Source: Ruminococcaceae bacterium UBA3451 (lineage in GTDB: Bacteria > Bacillota > Clostridia > Oscillospirales > Acutalibacteraceae). Taken from it: a DNA stretch of 5,881 nt. This document shows, piece after piece, positions 1 to 5,881 of the stretch. The notes under the pieces were generated by a model. The model saw only the letters and a program-made list of their open reading frames with translations. It had not been told where the DNA came from and searched no databases. The position numbers and the translations under genes are program-made. How positions within the stretch are numbered: position 1 is the stretch's first letter; each line of letters starts with the position of its first letter. The stretch spans positions 32,456 to 38,336 of the forward strand of contig DFRY01000053.1 in the NCBI GenBank assembly GCA_002378845.1, read 5' to 3'.

Positions 1-1
1 C

Positions 2-229
2 GACCCGCAGATGGTCGGCGAGGTGCTTGCGGTCATGCGAACCCTGGCGGACGAAGGACTGACTATGATTATTGTGACGCATGAAATGGCCTTTGCCCGT
101 GATGTGGCAACCCGCGTCGTATTTATGGATGACGGTATTATTGCGGAAGACGGTTCGCCGGAAGATATTTTTGTTCACCCCAAAAACGAGCGCACGGTAG
201 AATTTTTAGCAAGGTTCCGTCAGAATTAA
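2..229 (+). CDS. Amino acid ABC transporter ATP-binding protein, C-terminal part (5' end outside window)
   Basis: This is the ATPase subunit of a polar amino acid importer, which hydrolyses ATP on the cytoplasmic face to drive uptake. Only the last 75 residues are present: the reading frame is open to the left edge, so the ATG at 11 is internal. The fragment opens with Asp-Pro-Gln-Met, the end of the Walker B/D-loop region. The H-loop follows as IIVTHEM, with the switch histidine at 80-82, then FMDDGIIAEDGSPEDIF and the ending HPKNERTVEFLARF. This tail is characteristic of the GlnQ/HisP/ArtP-type family. The substrate cannot be told from this part. A terminator follows 36 bases after the stop, then the gene for a family 3 binding protein, which is almost certainly its partner. 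A permease gene is expected upstream, outside the window. Confidence 0.93.
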   Translation, partial: DPQMVGEVLAVMRTLADEGLTMIIVTHEMAFARDVATRVVFMDDGIIAEDGSPEDIFVHPKNERTVEFLARFRQN

Positions 230-265
230 TCTGCGAATCGCATGATCTGCTTATCCGCAACAGAC

Positions 266-305
266 AAAGGTGTCAACTTTCTTTCGAAAGCGGGCGCCTT
301 TTTGT
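266..305 (+). terminator. Hairpin terminator between ABC ATPase and binding-protein gene
   Basis: AAAGGTGTC (266-274) pairs with GGCGCCTTT (293-301), nine pairs including two G-U. A second inner stem, CTTT (277-280) with AAAG (287-290), can form. A T-rich run (299-305) follows. It lies 36 bases after the ATPase stop and 37 bases before the next start. The G-U pairs and the internal loop suggest partial rather than complete termination, which is inference. Confidence 0.75.
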
Positions 306-341
306 TATATATGGAATTGATTGTTTGAAAGGAGCTTCATT

Positions 342-1193
342 ATGAAAAAGTTAAAAAAAGTCCTCTGTTTGGCAATGGCTGCCGTACTGATTACCTCTGC
401 CGGGTGCGCGGCCGGTACCGCAGCTTCCACCCCGGCAAGTGCGGCAGGCCCGTCTACCAAAAAAGTGCTGAAGGTTGCAATGGAATGCGCTTACGCTCCC
501 TTTAACTGGACCCAGACAACCGATGCGAACAATGCGATGAAAATAGCGGATTCCAATGAATACTGCAACGGGTACGATGTGCAAATGGCAAAAAAAATAG
601 CCGATTCCATCGGTTATGACCTTGAAATTTATAAAACGGAATGGACCGGAATCCCTGCGGCAATTTCTTCTGGGAAAATCGATGCCGGGGTATGCGGCAT
701 GACCGTGAACAGTGAGCGCAAAAAGGCCTTCGACTTTACCGATCCTTATTATTTGGCCGATTTCGTTGTTCTGACGAAAAAAGACGGCAAGTACGCCAAT
801 GCAACCAGTGTAGCGGATTTAGACGGTGCTTCCTGCACTTCACAGCAAAGCACCGCGTGGTACGATTTGCTTCCGCAAATTCCAAACGCAAAAATTCAGC
901 CCGCGATTGCGGATGTTCCGACCATGCTGGTAGCGCTTAGCACCGGAAAATGCGAAGTGGAAACGGCGAACAAACCCACCGGTTTGGCAGCCGTGAAAGC
1001 GGACCCCACCTTAAAGATGATTGTTTTTGAGGGCGATAAAGGCTTCAAAATTGATGCGGAGCAAACACATGTTGCCGTTGCGGTAAAGAAAGGCAATGAT
1101 GATCTGCGGCAGAAGATTAACACCGCCTTGGCGGGAATCAGCGAAGACGACCGCAATAAAATGATGGAAGATGCCATAACGAATCAGAAGTAA
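342..1193 (+). CDS. Amino acid ABC transporter substrate-binding lipoprotein (SBP family 3)
   Basis: This is the extracytoplasmic receptor that captures an amino acid and delivers it to the ABC permease. It is 283 residues long, normal for the family. The start is the ATG at 342, because GAAAGGAG (327-334) sits 7 bases ahead; an in-frame TTG at 321 lies upstream of that site and has been rejected. Residues 1-21 form a signal peptide (KKLKK, then a hydrophobic core), and Cys22 in S-A-G-C is the likely lipidated residue. Ser rather than Leu at -3 makes this lipobox slightly atypical. A low-complexity Ala/Ser/Thr linker (23-40) precedes the SBP_bac_3 domain (about 43-275). Family landmarks are the aromatic pocket YAPFNW (51-56), NGYDVQMAKKIAD (76-88) and GMTVNSERKKAFDFTDPYY (119-137), whose Arg126 is the expected ligand-carboxylate contact. 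Odd points are five cysteines in the mature domain (49, 75, 118, 165, 204) and Asn210 where an acidic ligand-amine contact is usual. Ligand unknown. It lies downstream of the ATPase but beyond a terminator, and I see no convincing promoter of its own. Confidence 0.93.
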   Translation: MKKLKKVLCLAMAAVLITSAGCAAGTAASTPASAAGPSTKKVLKVAMECAYAPFNWTQTTDANNAMKIADSNEYCNGYDVQMAKKIADSIGYDLEIYKTEWTGIPAAISSGKIDAGVCGMTVNSERKKAFDFTDPYYLADFVVLTKKDGKYANATSVADLDGASCTSQQSTAWYDLLPQIPNAKIQPAIADVPTMLVALSTGKCEVETANKPTGLAAVKADPTLKMIVFEGDKGFKIDAEQTHVAVAVKKGNDDLRQKINTALAGISEDDRNKMMEDAITNQK

Positions 1194-1221
1194 TCTGAAT
1201 TGTAGCAATCCGGTTTATTTT

Positions 1222-1249
1222 AAGCACCCCGAAAGGGGTGCTTTTTGTT
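1222..1249 (+). terminator. Strong intrinsic terminator after the binding-protein gene
   Basis: A perfect 9-pair stem, AAGCACCCC (1222-1230) with GGGGTGCTT (1235-1243), is closed by a GAAA tetraloop and followed by a T-rich tract (1242-1250). It starts 28 bases after the stop codon and should fully separate the transporter unit from the next gene. Confidence 0.95.
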
Positions 1250-1262
1250 TGTGGAGAATAGG

Positions 1263-1287
1263 ATTCCCAATGCGTATTTCAGGGAAT
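1263..1287. repeat. Inverted repeat ATTCCC-N13-GGGAAT just upstream of a promoter
   Basis: ATTCCC (1263-1268) is the reverse complement of GGGAAT (1282-1287). The repeat ends 8 bases before the -35 box at 1296. It could be a binding site for a dimeric regulator or a chance short dyad. A six-base arm is too short to decide. Confidence 0.3.
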
Positions 1288-1295
1288 ATTTTATA

Positions 1296-1324
1296 TTGAA
1301 TCTTCCGCTTATTAAACTTATACT
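1296..1324 (+). promoter_or_regulatory. Near-consensus sigma-A promoter for the membrane-protein gene
   Basis: The -35 TTGAAT (1296-1301) and -10 TATACT (1319-1324) are separated by exactly 17 bases, each close to the vegetative consensus, in AT-rich surroundings and just past a strong terminator. Transcription would begin near 1331. That leaves the ATG at 1330 at or before the transcript's 5' end and supports the GTG at 1348 as the real start. Confidence 0.75.
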
Positions 1325-1347
1325 GATGTATGGAAGGGGGATTGAAG

Positions 1348-2283
1348 GTGGAATTATTTCAAATGGTATCCGCTGTTTTACTGGTTGAGCTGATCTTTTT
1401 CGAAATAAAATTACGGAATAAATTTTCCTCTTATCGCAGAGCGGTCGAAAATGGATGTTTGACTGTTATTTTTTTATTATCCGTTTTTTCCGCAATGCGT
1501 AGTAATTCGTTTTCTATGATAATTCGCTCGGCACTAATCTTTTTTGTTTTATTTTCTATTTACTGCATAATCCTTAAAAGGTCTAAAAAACTAAGCCGCA
1601 GAAAAGAACTGAGCTTGCTCTTACTTGTTTATTTGGCAACATGTATTTTATCTTCTATACCAATGGAACGTCCATATTTACGGTTTGATTCCCCGCAAAA
1701 AGCGTTTGGGTACGAATATAATACGAATTCGCTGATTAAGATGGTTGAAGCCGATGATATGGCTGTCGCAATCTATCATAATGAGGACAGTACTTCATTT
1801 GCTCTGTTGGAAAAAGACGGCAGGGGGTGGATGATGAGTGGCAGTAATTCAAACGGTATTCAGCTCGGCGGCTTTTTCAATAACGCATCCATTGTAACCG
1901 CTGAATCGTCCCTGCACTCTGAAATGATGGTATTTGTACAAGAAGTATTCACACCCCTTTTACCGGACAATACAGTAAACACGGAGGTTCATGACAGTAG
2001 GGGCTCAACCTTTCACAAATTCAGTTTTCCGCTGAATCAGGGTACTGATCGTTACACTTATGCAGTAATTTCAACTCCAATTACCGATTACAGCATTACC
2101 GTAAACGGCAAATCGGCGTTATTGTCTGAATTGCTTTCTAAGCAGGCTTCTATTTTTCACAGTTTAAACCTTGGCTTATTGCTGTTGGTTGCTTCGATAA
2201 TTCTGTTGGTTTTATGCCTGCGATTTTATCAGAGAATCCTGTTTTACATAAAGTTGTGGTTTAATCAGCGCAGAATAAAATGA
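1348..2283 (+). CDS. Membrane protein of unknown function, five predicted helices and one large outside domain
   Basis: I do not recognise this protein. With the GTG start at 1348 it has 311 residues. GGAAGGGGG (1332-1340) lies 7 bases ahead of that GTG, and the promoter places the transcript start near 1331, so the ATG at 1330 is unlikely. Hydrophobic segments lie at about residues 2-20, 35-51, 57-77, 88-105 and 273-293. Positive clusters follow helix 1 (KLRNK), helix 3 (KRSKKLSRRKE) and helix 5 (RFYQR to QRRIK). By the positive-inside rule the N-terminus is outside, and residues about 106-272 form an extracytoplasmic domain of roughly 165 residues. That domain contains AVAIYHNEDSTSFALLEKDGRGW (139-161), a beta-rich pattern common in exported sensor-like domains. 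There is no lipobox, catalytic motif or kinase part. The gene is alone between its own promoter and the araM promoter region. Its composition is AT-richer than its neighbours (38 G+C of 120 at 1441-1560, against 29 of 60 at 2461-2520), partly because helices use T-rich codons. A sensor or regulator role is speculation. Confidence 0.85.
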   Translation: MELFQMVSAVLLVELIFFEIKLRNKFSSYRRAVENGCLTVIFLLSVFSAMRSNSFSMIIRSALIFFVLFSIYCIILKRSKKLSRRKELSLLLLVYLATCILSSIPMERPYLRFDSPQKAFGYEYNTNSLIKMVEADDMAVAIYHNEDSTSFALLEKDGRGWMMSGSNSNGIQLGGFFNNASIVTAESSLHSEMMVFVQEVFTPLLPDNTVNTEVHDSRGSTFHKFSFPLNQGTDRYTYAVISTPITDYSITVNGKSALLSELLSKQASIFHSLNLGLLLLVASIILLVLCLRFYQRILFYIKLWFNQRRIK

Positions 2284-2383
2284 AAATTTTGACCGGTACG
2301 GTTCAGTCCGACACAGCTCCATAATCCATACTGATTAGGCATTTTTATGGAAATATGCTTCTTCTGATTTTTAAATAATATTC

Positions 2384-2413
2384 TTGATGCAAATTCTCTA
2401 AAAAGGTGATAAA
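2384..2413 (+). promoter_or_regulatory. Candidate promoter for araM
   Basis: TTGATG (2384-2389) could be a -35 box and GATAAA (2408-2413) a -10 box, 18 bases apart, in an AT-rich stretch. The -10 match is only moderate (four of six), and an overlapping better hexamer, TAAAAT (2410-2415), gives a 20-base spacing that is too long. If real, transcription starts near 2420, compatible with the ATG at 2442 and not with the in-frame GTG at 2406. The rest of 2284-2441 shows no gene and no clear terminator. Confidence 0.4.
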
Positions 2414-2441
2414 ATGCAGGAGAAGGATGGGAGGGACGCAG

Positions 2442-3713
2442 ATGAACATTGATTTAAGCGAATTTTCCGCGCCGTGTGGCTGCGGGAAAGAACATCCGGT
2501 TTTATTGAGAGACATTCTGTTGGAACCCGGTGCGCTGAAAAAGCTGCCTCAGCTTTTTGAAAGGGAGCCGTACCGCGGTTTTTTGCACCCCGTGGTTCTT
2601 TGCGACGAAAATACATACCTTGTTGCGGGGCGCGAAGTGTTGCGCCTTTTGCCCAATGCATACGGTGTAATTTTGAATCCTTCGGGGCTTCATGCGGATG
2701 AAAGAGCGGTAGAAGAAGCGGAAGGCAAATTTCCAACAGAAACAGATTTACTGCTGGCGGTCGGTTCGGGTTCAATCCATGACATAACCCGGTACTGTGC
2801 CCATAAAAGGGGAATCCCGTTTTTTTCTGTTCCCACCGCAGCCAGTGTGGACGGCTTTGTTTCCACAGTGGCCGCCATGACCTGGCACGAGTTTAAAAAG
2901 ACAATGCCTGCGGTTTCGCCTATTTGTGTTATAGCAGATACGGAAGTGTTTGCAAAAGCGCCCCAACGGCTGACCGCTTCCGGCGTTTCCGACTTGCTTG
3001 GTAAATTTACCGCGTTAGCGGATTGGAGCATTGCGCATATTGTAACCGGGGAATATCTGTGCGAACGGGTTTGTCAGCTGGAACTGCGCGCGGTGCGGGA
3101 GGTGTGCGGTCAGCTGGAGGCAATTCACAGGGGTGAAACCGAGGCTTGTGAAAAGCTGATGTATGCCCTGCTGCTTTCGGGCATTGCAATGCAAATGGTT
3201 GGAAATTCAAGGCCCGCTTCGGGTGCGGAGCACCATTTTTCGCATTTGTGGGAAATTGAGGCAATCAGCCCGCATATTAACGCGTACCACGGAGAAAAGG
3301 TATCGGTCGGTTTACTGATAGCGGCATCCGTTTACCACCGCGCCGGGGAACAGTTGGCCGCCGGAAACTATCGGTTTAAGCCGTACACTGGATTGGAACT
3401 GGAACTGCTGCAAAAAGAAATCCGCTCGAAGGCAATTTTAGATGAAATTCTTTTGGAAAATGCCGATGATCCTCTTCTGCACGTTCACCCGGAAGAACTG
3501 GCAGGCAAAATACCCCGGATTCTGGCTGTATTGTCGGAACTGCCCACCGAACAGGAACTGCGGCGTTTGCTCGATTTAGCGGGCTGTAAAACGACGCTGG
3601 CGGAAATCGGCTTGGAGGAATCCATACGGGAGCCGTCTATTTTGATTTCACCGTATATGCGGAAACGGCTGACTTTTCTGCGCCTTCTGAAATTATTTGA
3701 ATTCATGGCATGA
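2442..3713 (+). CDS. araM: sn-Glycerol-1-phosphate dehydrogenase, AraM type
   Basis: This cytoplasmic metal-dependent enzyme of the Fe-ADH_2/G1PDH family reduces dihydroxyacetone phosphate to sn-glycerol-1-phosphate with NAD(P)H. In Bacillus the product feeds PcrB-made prenylglyceryl lipids. The ATG at 2442 is chosen because GGGAGGG (2429-2435) lies 6 bases ahead, giving 423 residues; the in-frame ATG at 2427 and GTG at 2406 are poorer. Seen in order: an N-terminal CGCGKEH motif (12-18) common in bacterial homologues, the nucleotide-binding GSGSIHD (108-114), the SVPTAASVDGF signature (129-139), GVSDLLGKFTA (181-191) with probable metal ligand Asp184, SGAEHHFSHLWE (260-271) with His264, and YHGEKVSVG (282-290) with His283. 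The Asp184-His283 spacing of 99 agrees with what I recall for B. subtilis AraM. It is a little longer than that protein (about 394 residues). The gene appears monocistronic, converging with abfA. Whether prenyl-glycerol lipids are made in this organism cannot be seen here. Confidence 0.92.
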   Translation: MNIDLSEFSAPCGCGKEHPVLLRDILLEPGALKKLPQLFEREPYRGFLHPVVLCDENTYLVAGREVLRLLPNAYGVILNPSGLHADERAVEEAEGKFPTETDLLLAVGSGSIHDITRYCAHKRGIPFFSVPTAASVDGFVSTVAAMTWHEFKKTMPAVSPICVIADTEVFAKAPQRLTASGVSDLLGKFTALADWSIAHIVTGEYLCERVCQLELRAVREVCGQLEAIHRGETEACEKLMYALLLSGIAMQMVGNSRPASGAEHHFSHLWEIEAISPHINAYHGEKVSVGLLIAASVYHRAGEQLAAGNYRFKPYTGLELELLQKEIRSKAILDEILLENADDPLLHVHPEELAGKIPRILAVLSELPTEQELRRLLDLAGCKTTLAEIGLEESIREPSILISPYMRKRLTFLRLLKLFEFMA

Positions 3714-3764
3714 CCATCAAATATATGGCTGATTCCGACTCTGCTTTTGAAAAAAGCAGCAAAG

Positions 3765-3791
3765 AAAAAGCCGGCAGTATTTCCGGCCGGC
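3765..3791 (-). terminator. Intrinsic terminator for abfA (minus strand)
   Basis: On the minus strand GCCGGC (3791-3786) pairs with GCCGGC (3775-3770) across a 10-base loop, followed directly by five T (3769-3765) and then CTTT. It lies 103 bases beyond the abfA stop, close to the araM stop. On the plus strand no T run follows, so it should act in one direction only. Confidence 0.75.
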
Positions 3792-3863
3792 GAAGAAAAT
3801 GGTATGAAATTCAAGCGCTTTTTCGAAAGCAAAGCCCACTCAAAATTATATTTTCAGTATTTG

Positions 3864-3895
3864 AACGCAGTCTGTTTGGACTGCGTTTTCTTTTT
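3864..3895 (+). terminator. Intrinsic terminator for araM, overlapping the abfA stop codon
   Basis: AACGCAGTC (3864-3872) and GACTGCGTT (3879-3887) form a perfect 9-pair stem with a 6-base loop, followed by TTTTCTTTTT (3886-3895). It sits about 150 bases after the araM stop. The T tract runs into the abfA stop codon (3896-3894 on the minus strand). The minus-strand reading lacks a T run, so this hairpin serves araM. Confidence 0.85.
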
Positions 3896-5405
3896 AGGGT
3901 TCGGTTTTAAAGCGGATTACATTCCAAGAGGCCGCCGGAAGGGGAACAAAACAGGTGCCGTTCTCTTCGTATCCGTTGTCGCCCAAGGCGGTGGTAACTG
4001 CTGCCTTTTCTGCGCTGTTGACTGCTTTCAGATCGTTCCCGCACAGCTGAAGGTGCTCCAGCACACGGCAGGAACCAAAGCCGTCGAACCGGCAGGCCAG
4101 TTCCATCGGTTCATTCAGACTGCGGTTTACGGCAAATACGGTAATTTCACCTGCCGGTTCATTCCAAACGGCGGTGCTTTCCAAATAGGGAACATCGCAG
4201 TAATTTTTGCTGTCGTATTTTTCGCAGACGGATGCTGTTTGCAGTACGGTACCGTTGGCATATTGAGATGCATGGAAAAACGGCTCAAAAATGGTTTGCT
4301 TCCACGCTTTGCCGCCGGGCACGGTCATAATGGGTGCAATCACGTTAACTAATTGCGCGAGGCAAGCCATTTTTACGCGGTCGGCATGGTTTAACAGGGT
4401 TATCAGCAGTGTGCCCACTACGAGCGCGTCTTCCAGAGTATAAATATCTTCCAGCAGCTTCGGTGCAACGCCCCAAGGGTGATTTTTTATAATATCCTCT
4501 TCTTCAGCGCTGGAATGGTACCAAACATTCCATTCGTCAAAACTAAGGTACATTGTTTTTGGCGAGCGTTTTTTTGCCTTCACATAGTCGCATACCGATG
4601 TAACCGTGCGGATAAAACGATCCATTTCAATCGACTGCGCCAAATAGTCCGGCGTATTACTGCACCGGTCGCCGAAATACTGATGCAGGGAAAGAAAGTC
4701 AACATCCTCATATGTATTGGTCAGAACTTCGTCCTCCCACGAGGGGAAGGTAGGCATGGTGCATACGGAACTGCCGCAGGCCACCAGTTTAATATCCGGG
4801 TCAATTTTTCGCATGGCGCGCGCGGTTTCACACGCCAACCGCCCATATTCCTGCGCGGTTTTGTGCCCGGTTTGCCACGGGCCGTCCATTTCGTTTCCCA
4901 AACACCAGGTTTTTATATGGTGCGGTTCTGTTGCTCCGTGGGAACGGCGCAGGTCGCTGTAATAACTGCCTTTCTCTATGTTGCAGTATTCCAATAGGTT
5001 GCATGCGTCCTGTACGCCGCGTGTGCCAAGGTTTACCGCCATCATAAGCTGCGAATTTGCCAGCCTGCACCATGCGGCAAATTCGTTTACGCCGATTTCG
5101 TTTGTTTCAAGGGTACGCCAGGCAAGGTCCAGCCTGCGCGGCCGCTCACTTATTGGGCCGACGCCGTCTTCCCAGCGGTAACCGGAAACAAAATTTCCCC
5201 CGGGGTAACGGATAATTGGGATATTCAGTTCCTTTACAAGCTGCAGCACATCCTGCCGAAACCCGTTTGAATCCGAATTCGGGTGACCCGGTTCATAAAT
5301 TCCGGTGTAAACCGCACGGCCAAGATGTTCGATAAAAGAAGCGAATAGCCGGCGGTCTACTTGCCCGACCGAAAAGTCTTTTTCCAGTATAAGTTTTGCT
5401 TTCAT
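3894..5405 (-). CDS. abfA: Intracellular alpha-L-arabinofuranosidase, GH51
   Basis: This enzyme removes terminal alpha-L-arabinofuranosyl groups from arabino- and arabinoxylo-oligosaccharides by a retaining mechanism, yielding arabinose in the cytoplasm (no signal peptide). It has 503 residues, the standard size: Geobacillus AbfA has 502. The (beta/alpha)8 catalytic domain spans about residues 18-380 and a beta-sandwich takes up the rest. Visible GH51 landmarks are FASFIEHLGRAVYTGIYEPG (21-40) with Glu26, IRYPGGNF (65-72), WCLGNEMDGPW (167-177) with acid/base Glu172, SLHQYFG (239-245) and YLSFDEWNVWY (286-296) with nucleophile Glu291. The 119-residue spacing between the two glutamates equals the Glu175/Glu294 pair of the Geobacillus enzyme. 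The start is supported by AAGGGAG (5419-5413) 7 bases before the ATG. It lies 33 bases downstream of a DUF624-like gene, so the two are probably cotranscribed. All key residues are intact. Confidence 0.96.
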   Translation of the reverse strand: MKAKLILEKDFSVGQVDRRLFASFIEHLGRAVYTGIYEPGHPNSDSNGFRQDVLQLVKELNIPIIRYPGGNFVSGYRWEDGVGPISERPRRLDLAWRTLETNEIGVNEFAAWCRLANSQLMMAVNLGTRGVQDACNLLEYCNIEKGSYYSDLRRSHGATEPHHIKTWCLGNEMDGPWQTGHKTAQEYGRLACETARAMRKIDPDIKLVACGSSVCTMPTFPSWEDEVLTNTYEDVDFLSLHQYFGDRCSNTPDYLAQSIEMDRFIRTVTSVCDYVKAKKRSPKTMYLSFDEWNVWYHSSAEEEDIIKNHPWGVAPKLLEDIYTLEDALVVGTLLITLLNHADRVKMACLAQLVNVIAPIMTVPGGKAWKQTIFEPFFHASQYANGTVLQTASVCEKYDSKNYCDVPYLESTAVWNEPAGEITVFAVNRSLNEPMELACRFDGFGSCRVLEHLQLCGNDLKAVNSAEKAAVTTALGDNGYEENGTCFVPLPAASWNVIRFKTEP

Positions 5406-5438
5406 AACACTTCTCCCTTACATAGCGTCTAAATCCAT

Positions 5439-5881
5439 TTATCCGGCATGCGTTTGTTTTTGCTGCTTTTCGAAAGGAGTGAGAATCCGTTTTTGAACCG
5501 GTTCATTAATTGCACAGCAAAGGGCAAGCTGTACCCACGCAACCAGAAATAAGGTCAGAACAGGTACGGAAAACGGGAAAAGAAGGGCCGCCGCCGTCAT
5601 GGTGAGCGAAGTCAGGGCAAGCACACAAAGGCTTGTTTTCCATTCGGTAAGAATCAGAATCAGCGCATTTTTGAACAGTGCTTTCAGCGGTAAATTTACC
5701 ATGGCCAGAAGAATAAATACATAACCGCTAAGTAAAAAGCCGAACAGCGCCCAGAAAACACCGAAAGCAAACACCATGCCGCTGCCGGTTTCACCGGCGG
5801 ACAGGCTGAGCAGGTAGTACCCGTAAGCAAACGGAAGGGTGCATAATATTCCGGCTGGCAGGCTTTTCAGCAGTTGGCTTT
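5439..5881 (-). CDS. YesL-like (DUF624) membrane protein, C-terminal part (5' end outside window)
   Basis: The reading frame is open to the right edge, so the ATG at 5777 is internal. About 147 residues are present. The frame upstream of that ATG is also hydrophobic (LPAGILCTLPFAYGYYLLSL), then come FGVFWALFGFLLSGYVFILLAMV, then NALILILTEWKTSLCVLALTSL, then a last helix before AINEPVQKRIL. Four or so membrane segments, the NLPLKALFKNALILIL stretch before a helix pair and the short charged tail fit the DUF624/YesL family, whose members have about 200 residues and usually sit beside glycoside hydrolase and sugar transporter genes. The molecular function of the family is not established. Its position 33 bases upstream of abfA on the same strand suggests an operon. 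The assignment rests on pattern memory; another polytopic protein is possible. Confidence 0.68.
   Translation of the reverse strand, partial: SQLLKSLPAGILCTLPFAYGYYLLSLSAGETGSGMVFAFGVFWALFGFLLSGYVFILLAMVNLPLKALFKNALILILTEWKTSLCVLALTSLTMTAAALLFPFSVPVLTLFLVAWVQLALCCAINEPVQKRILTPFEKQQKQTHAG

Noticed and set aside
321..341. Upstream TTG start for the binding protein
   Set aside because: It precedes the clear ribosome binding site at 327-334 and would put acidic and bulky residues ahead of a normal lipoprotein signal peptide.
2284..2383. Possible terminator after the membrane-protein gene (CCATA/TATGG and GCAT/ATGC pairings)
   Set aside because: Stems of only 4-5 pairs with long loops and no proper T tract. 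Not supportable as a terminator.
2406..2441. Upstream GTG (2406) or ATG (2427) start for araM
   Set aside because: The GTG overlaps the putative -10 region. The ATG at 2427 has a poorer-spaced AGGAG (4 bases). The ATG at 2442 has the better site, and the family N-terminus begins there.
2442..3713. Glycerol dehydrogenase or iron alcohol dehydrogenase as the identity of the araM product
   Set aside because: The SVPTAASVDGF, SGAEHHFSHLWE and YHGEKVSVG motifs are those of the glycerol-1-phosphate dehydrogenase branch rather than of GldA.
3710..3910. Open frame of 66 codons whose ATG overlaps the araM stop (ATGA)
   Set aside because: The overlap looks like translational coupling, but the frame runs through both terminator hairpins and into the abfA 3' end, has no own ribosome binding site, and its product is a low-complexity basic peptide.
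3747..4352. Plus-strand open frame of about 200 codons
   Set aside because: Most of it is antisense to the well-supported abfA gene, and it covers the terminator region. It is a shadow of abfA codon bias.
4479..4997. Plus-strand open frame of 172 codons inside abfA
   Set aside because: Antisense to the GH51 catalytic region, which has intact catalytic motifs. No ribosome binding site or recognisable domain.
1..5881. CRISPR array, tRNA, rRNA, insertion sequence or riboswitch
   Set aside because: No regularly spaced repeats, cloverleaf, transposase-like frame or long structured leader was found on reading both strands.

Overview
The window reads as chromosome of a low-to-mid GC Gram-positive anaerobe of the Clostridia, perhaps Oscillospiraceae-like. 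The supporting signs are AGGAG-type ribosome binding sites, a lipobox-bearing substrate-binding protein, a bacterial AraM-type glycerol-1-phosphate dehydrogenase, a cytoplasmic GH51 arabinofuranosidase and a YesL-like (DUF624) membrane protein. The genus cannot be fixed from sequence reading alone.

Layout, left to right. Positions 1-229 hold the 3' end of a polar amino acid ABC transporter ATPase, closed by a hairpin terminator. Positions 342-1193 encode the matching family 3 amino acid-binding lipoprotein, closed by a very strong terminator at 1222-1249. A near-consensus sigma-A promoter (1296-1324) then drives a lone, AT-richer gene (1348-2283) for an unrecognised five-helix membrane protein with a large extracytoplasmic domain. 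A weaker promoter candidate precedes araM (2442-3713). On the minus strand, a DUF624/YesL-like membrane protein (cut by the window edge at 5881) is followed 33 bases later by abfA (5405 down to 3894), which converges on araM. The araM-abfA gap contains two hairpin terminators, one per strand, arranged so that the two transcripts should overlap at their 3' ends.

How the genes may work together: the left block is amino acid uptake. The right block is arabino-oligosaccharide use, with AbfA releasing arabinose in the cytoplasm and the DUF624 protein being a common neighbour of sugar-use genes. AraM is not an obvious arabinose enzyme, yet in Bacillus subtilis araM and abfA share the arabinose operon, so their proximity here, now in convergent orientation, is notable. 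No mobile element, CRISPR array, tRNA or rRNA was seen, and no clearly new multi-gene system is evident. The least explained gene is the lone membrane protein.
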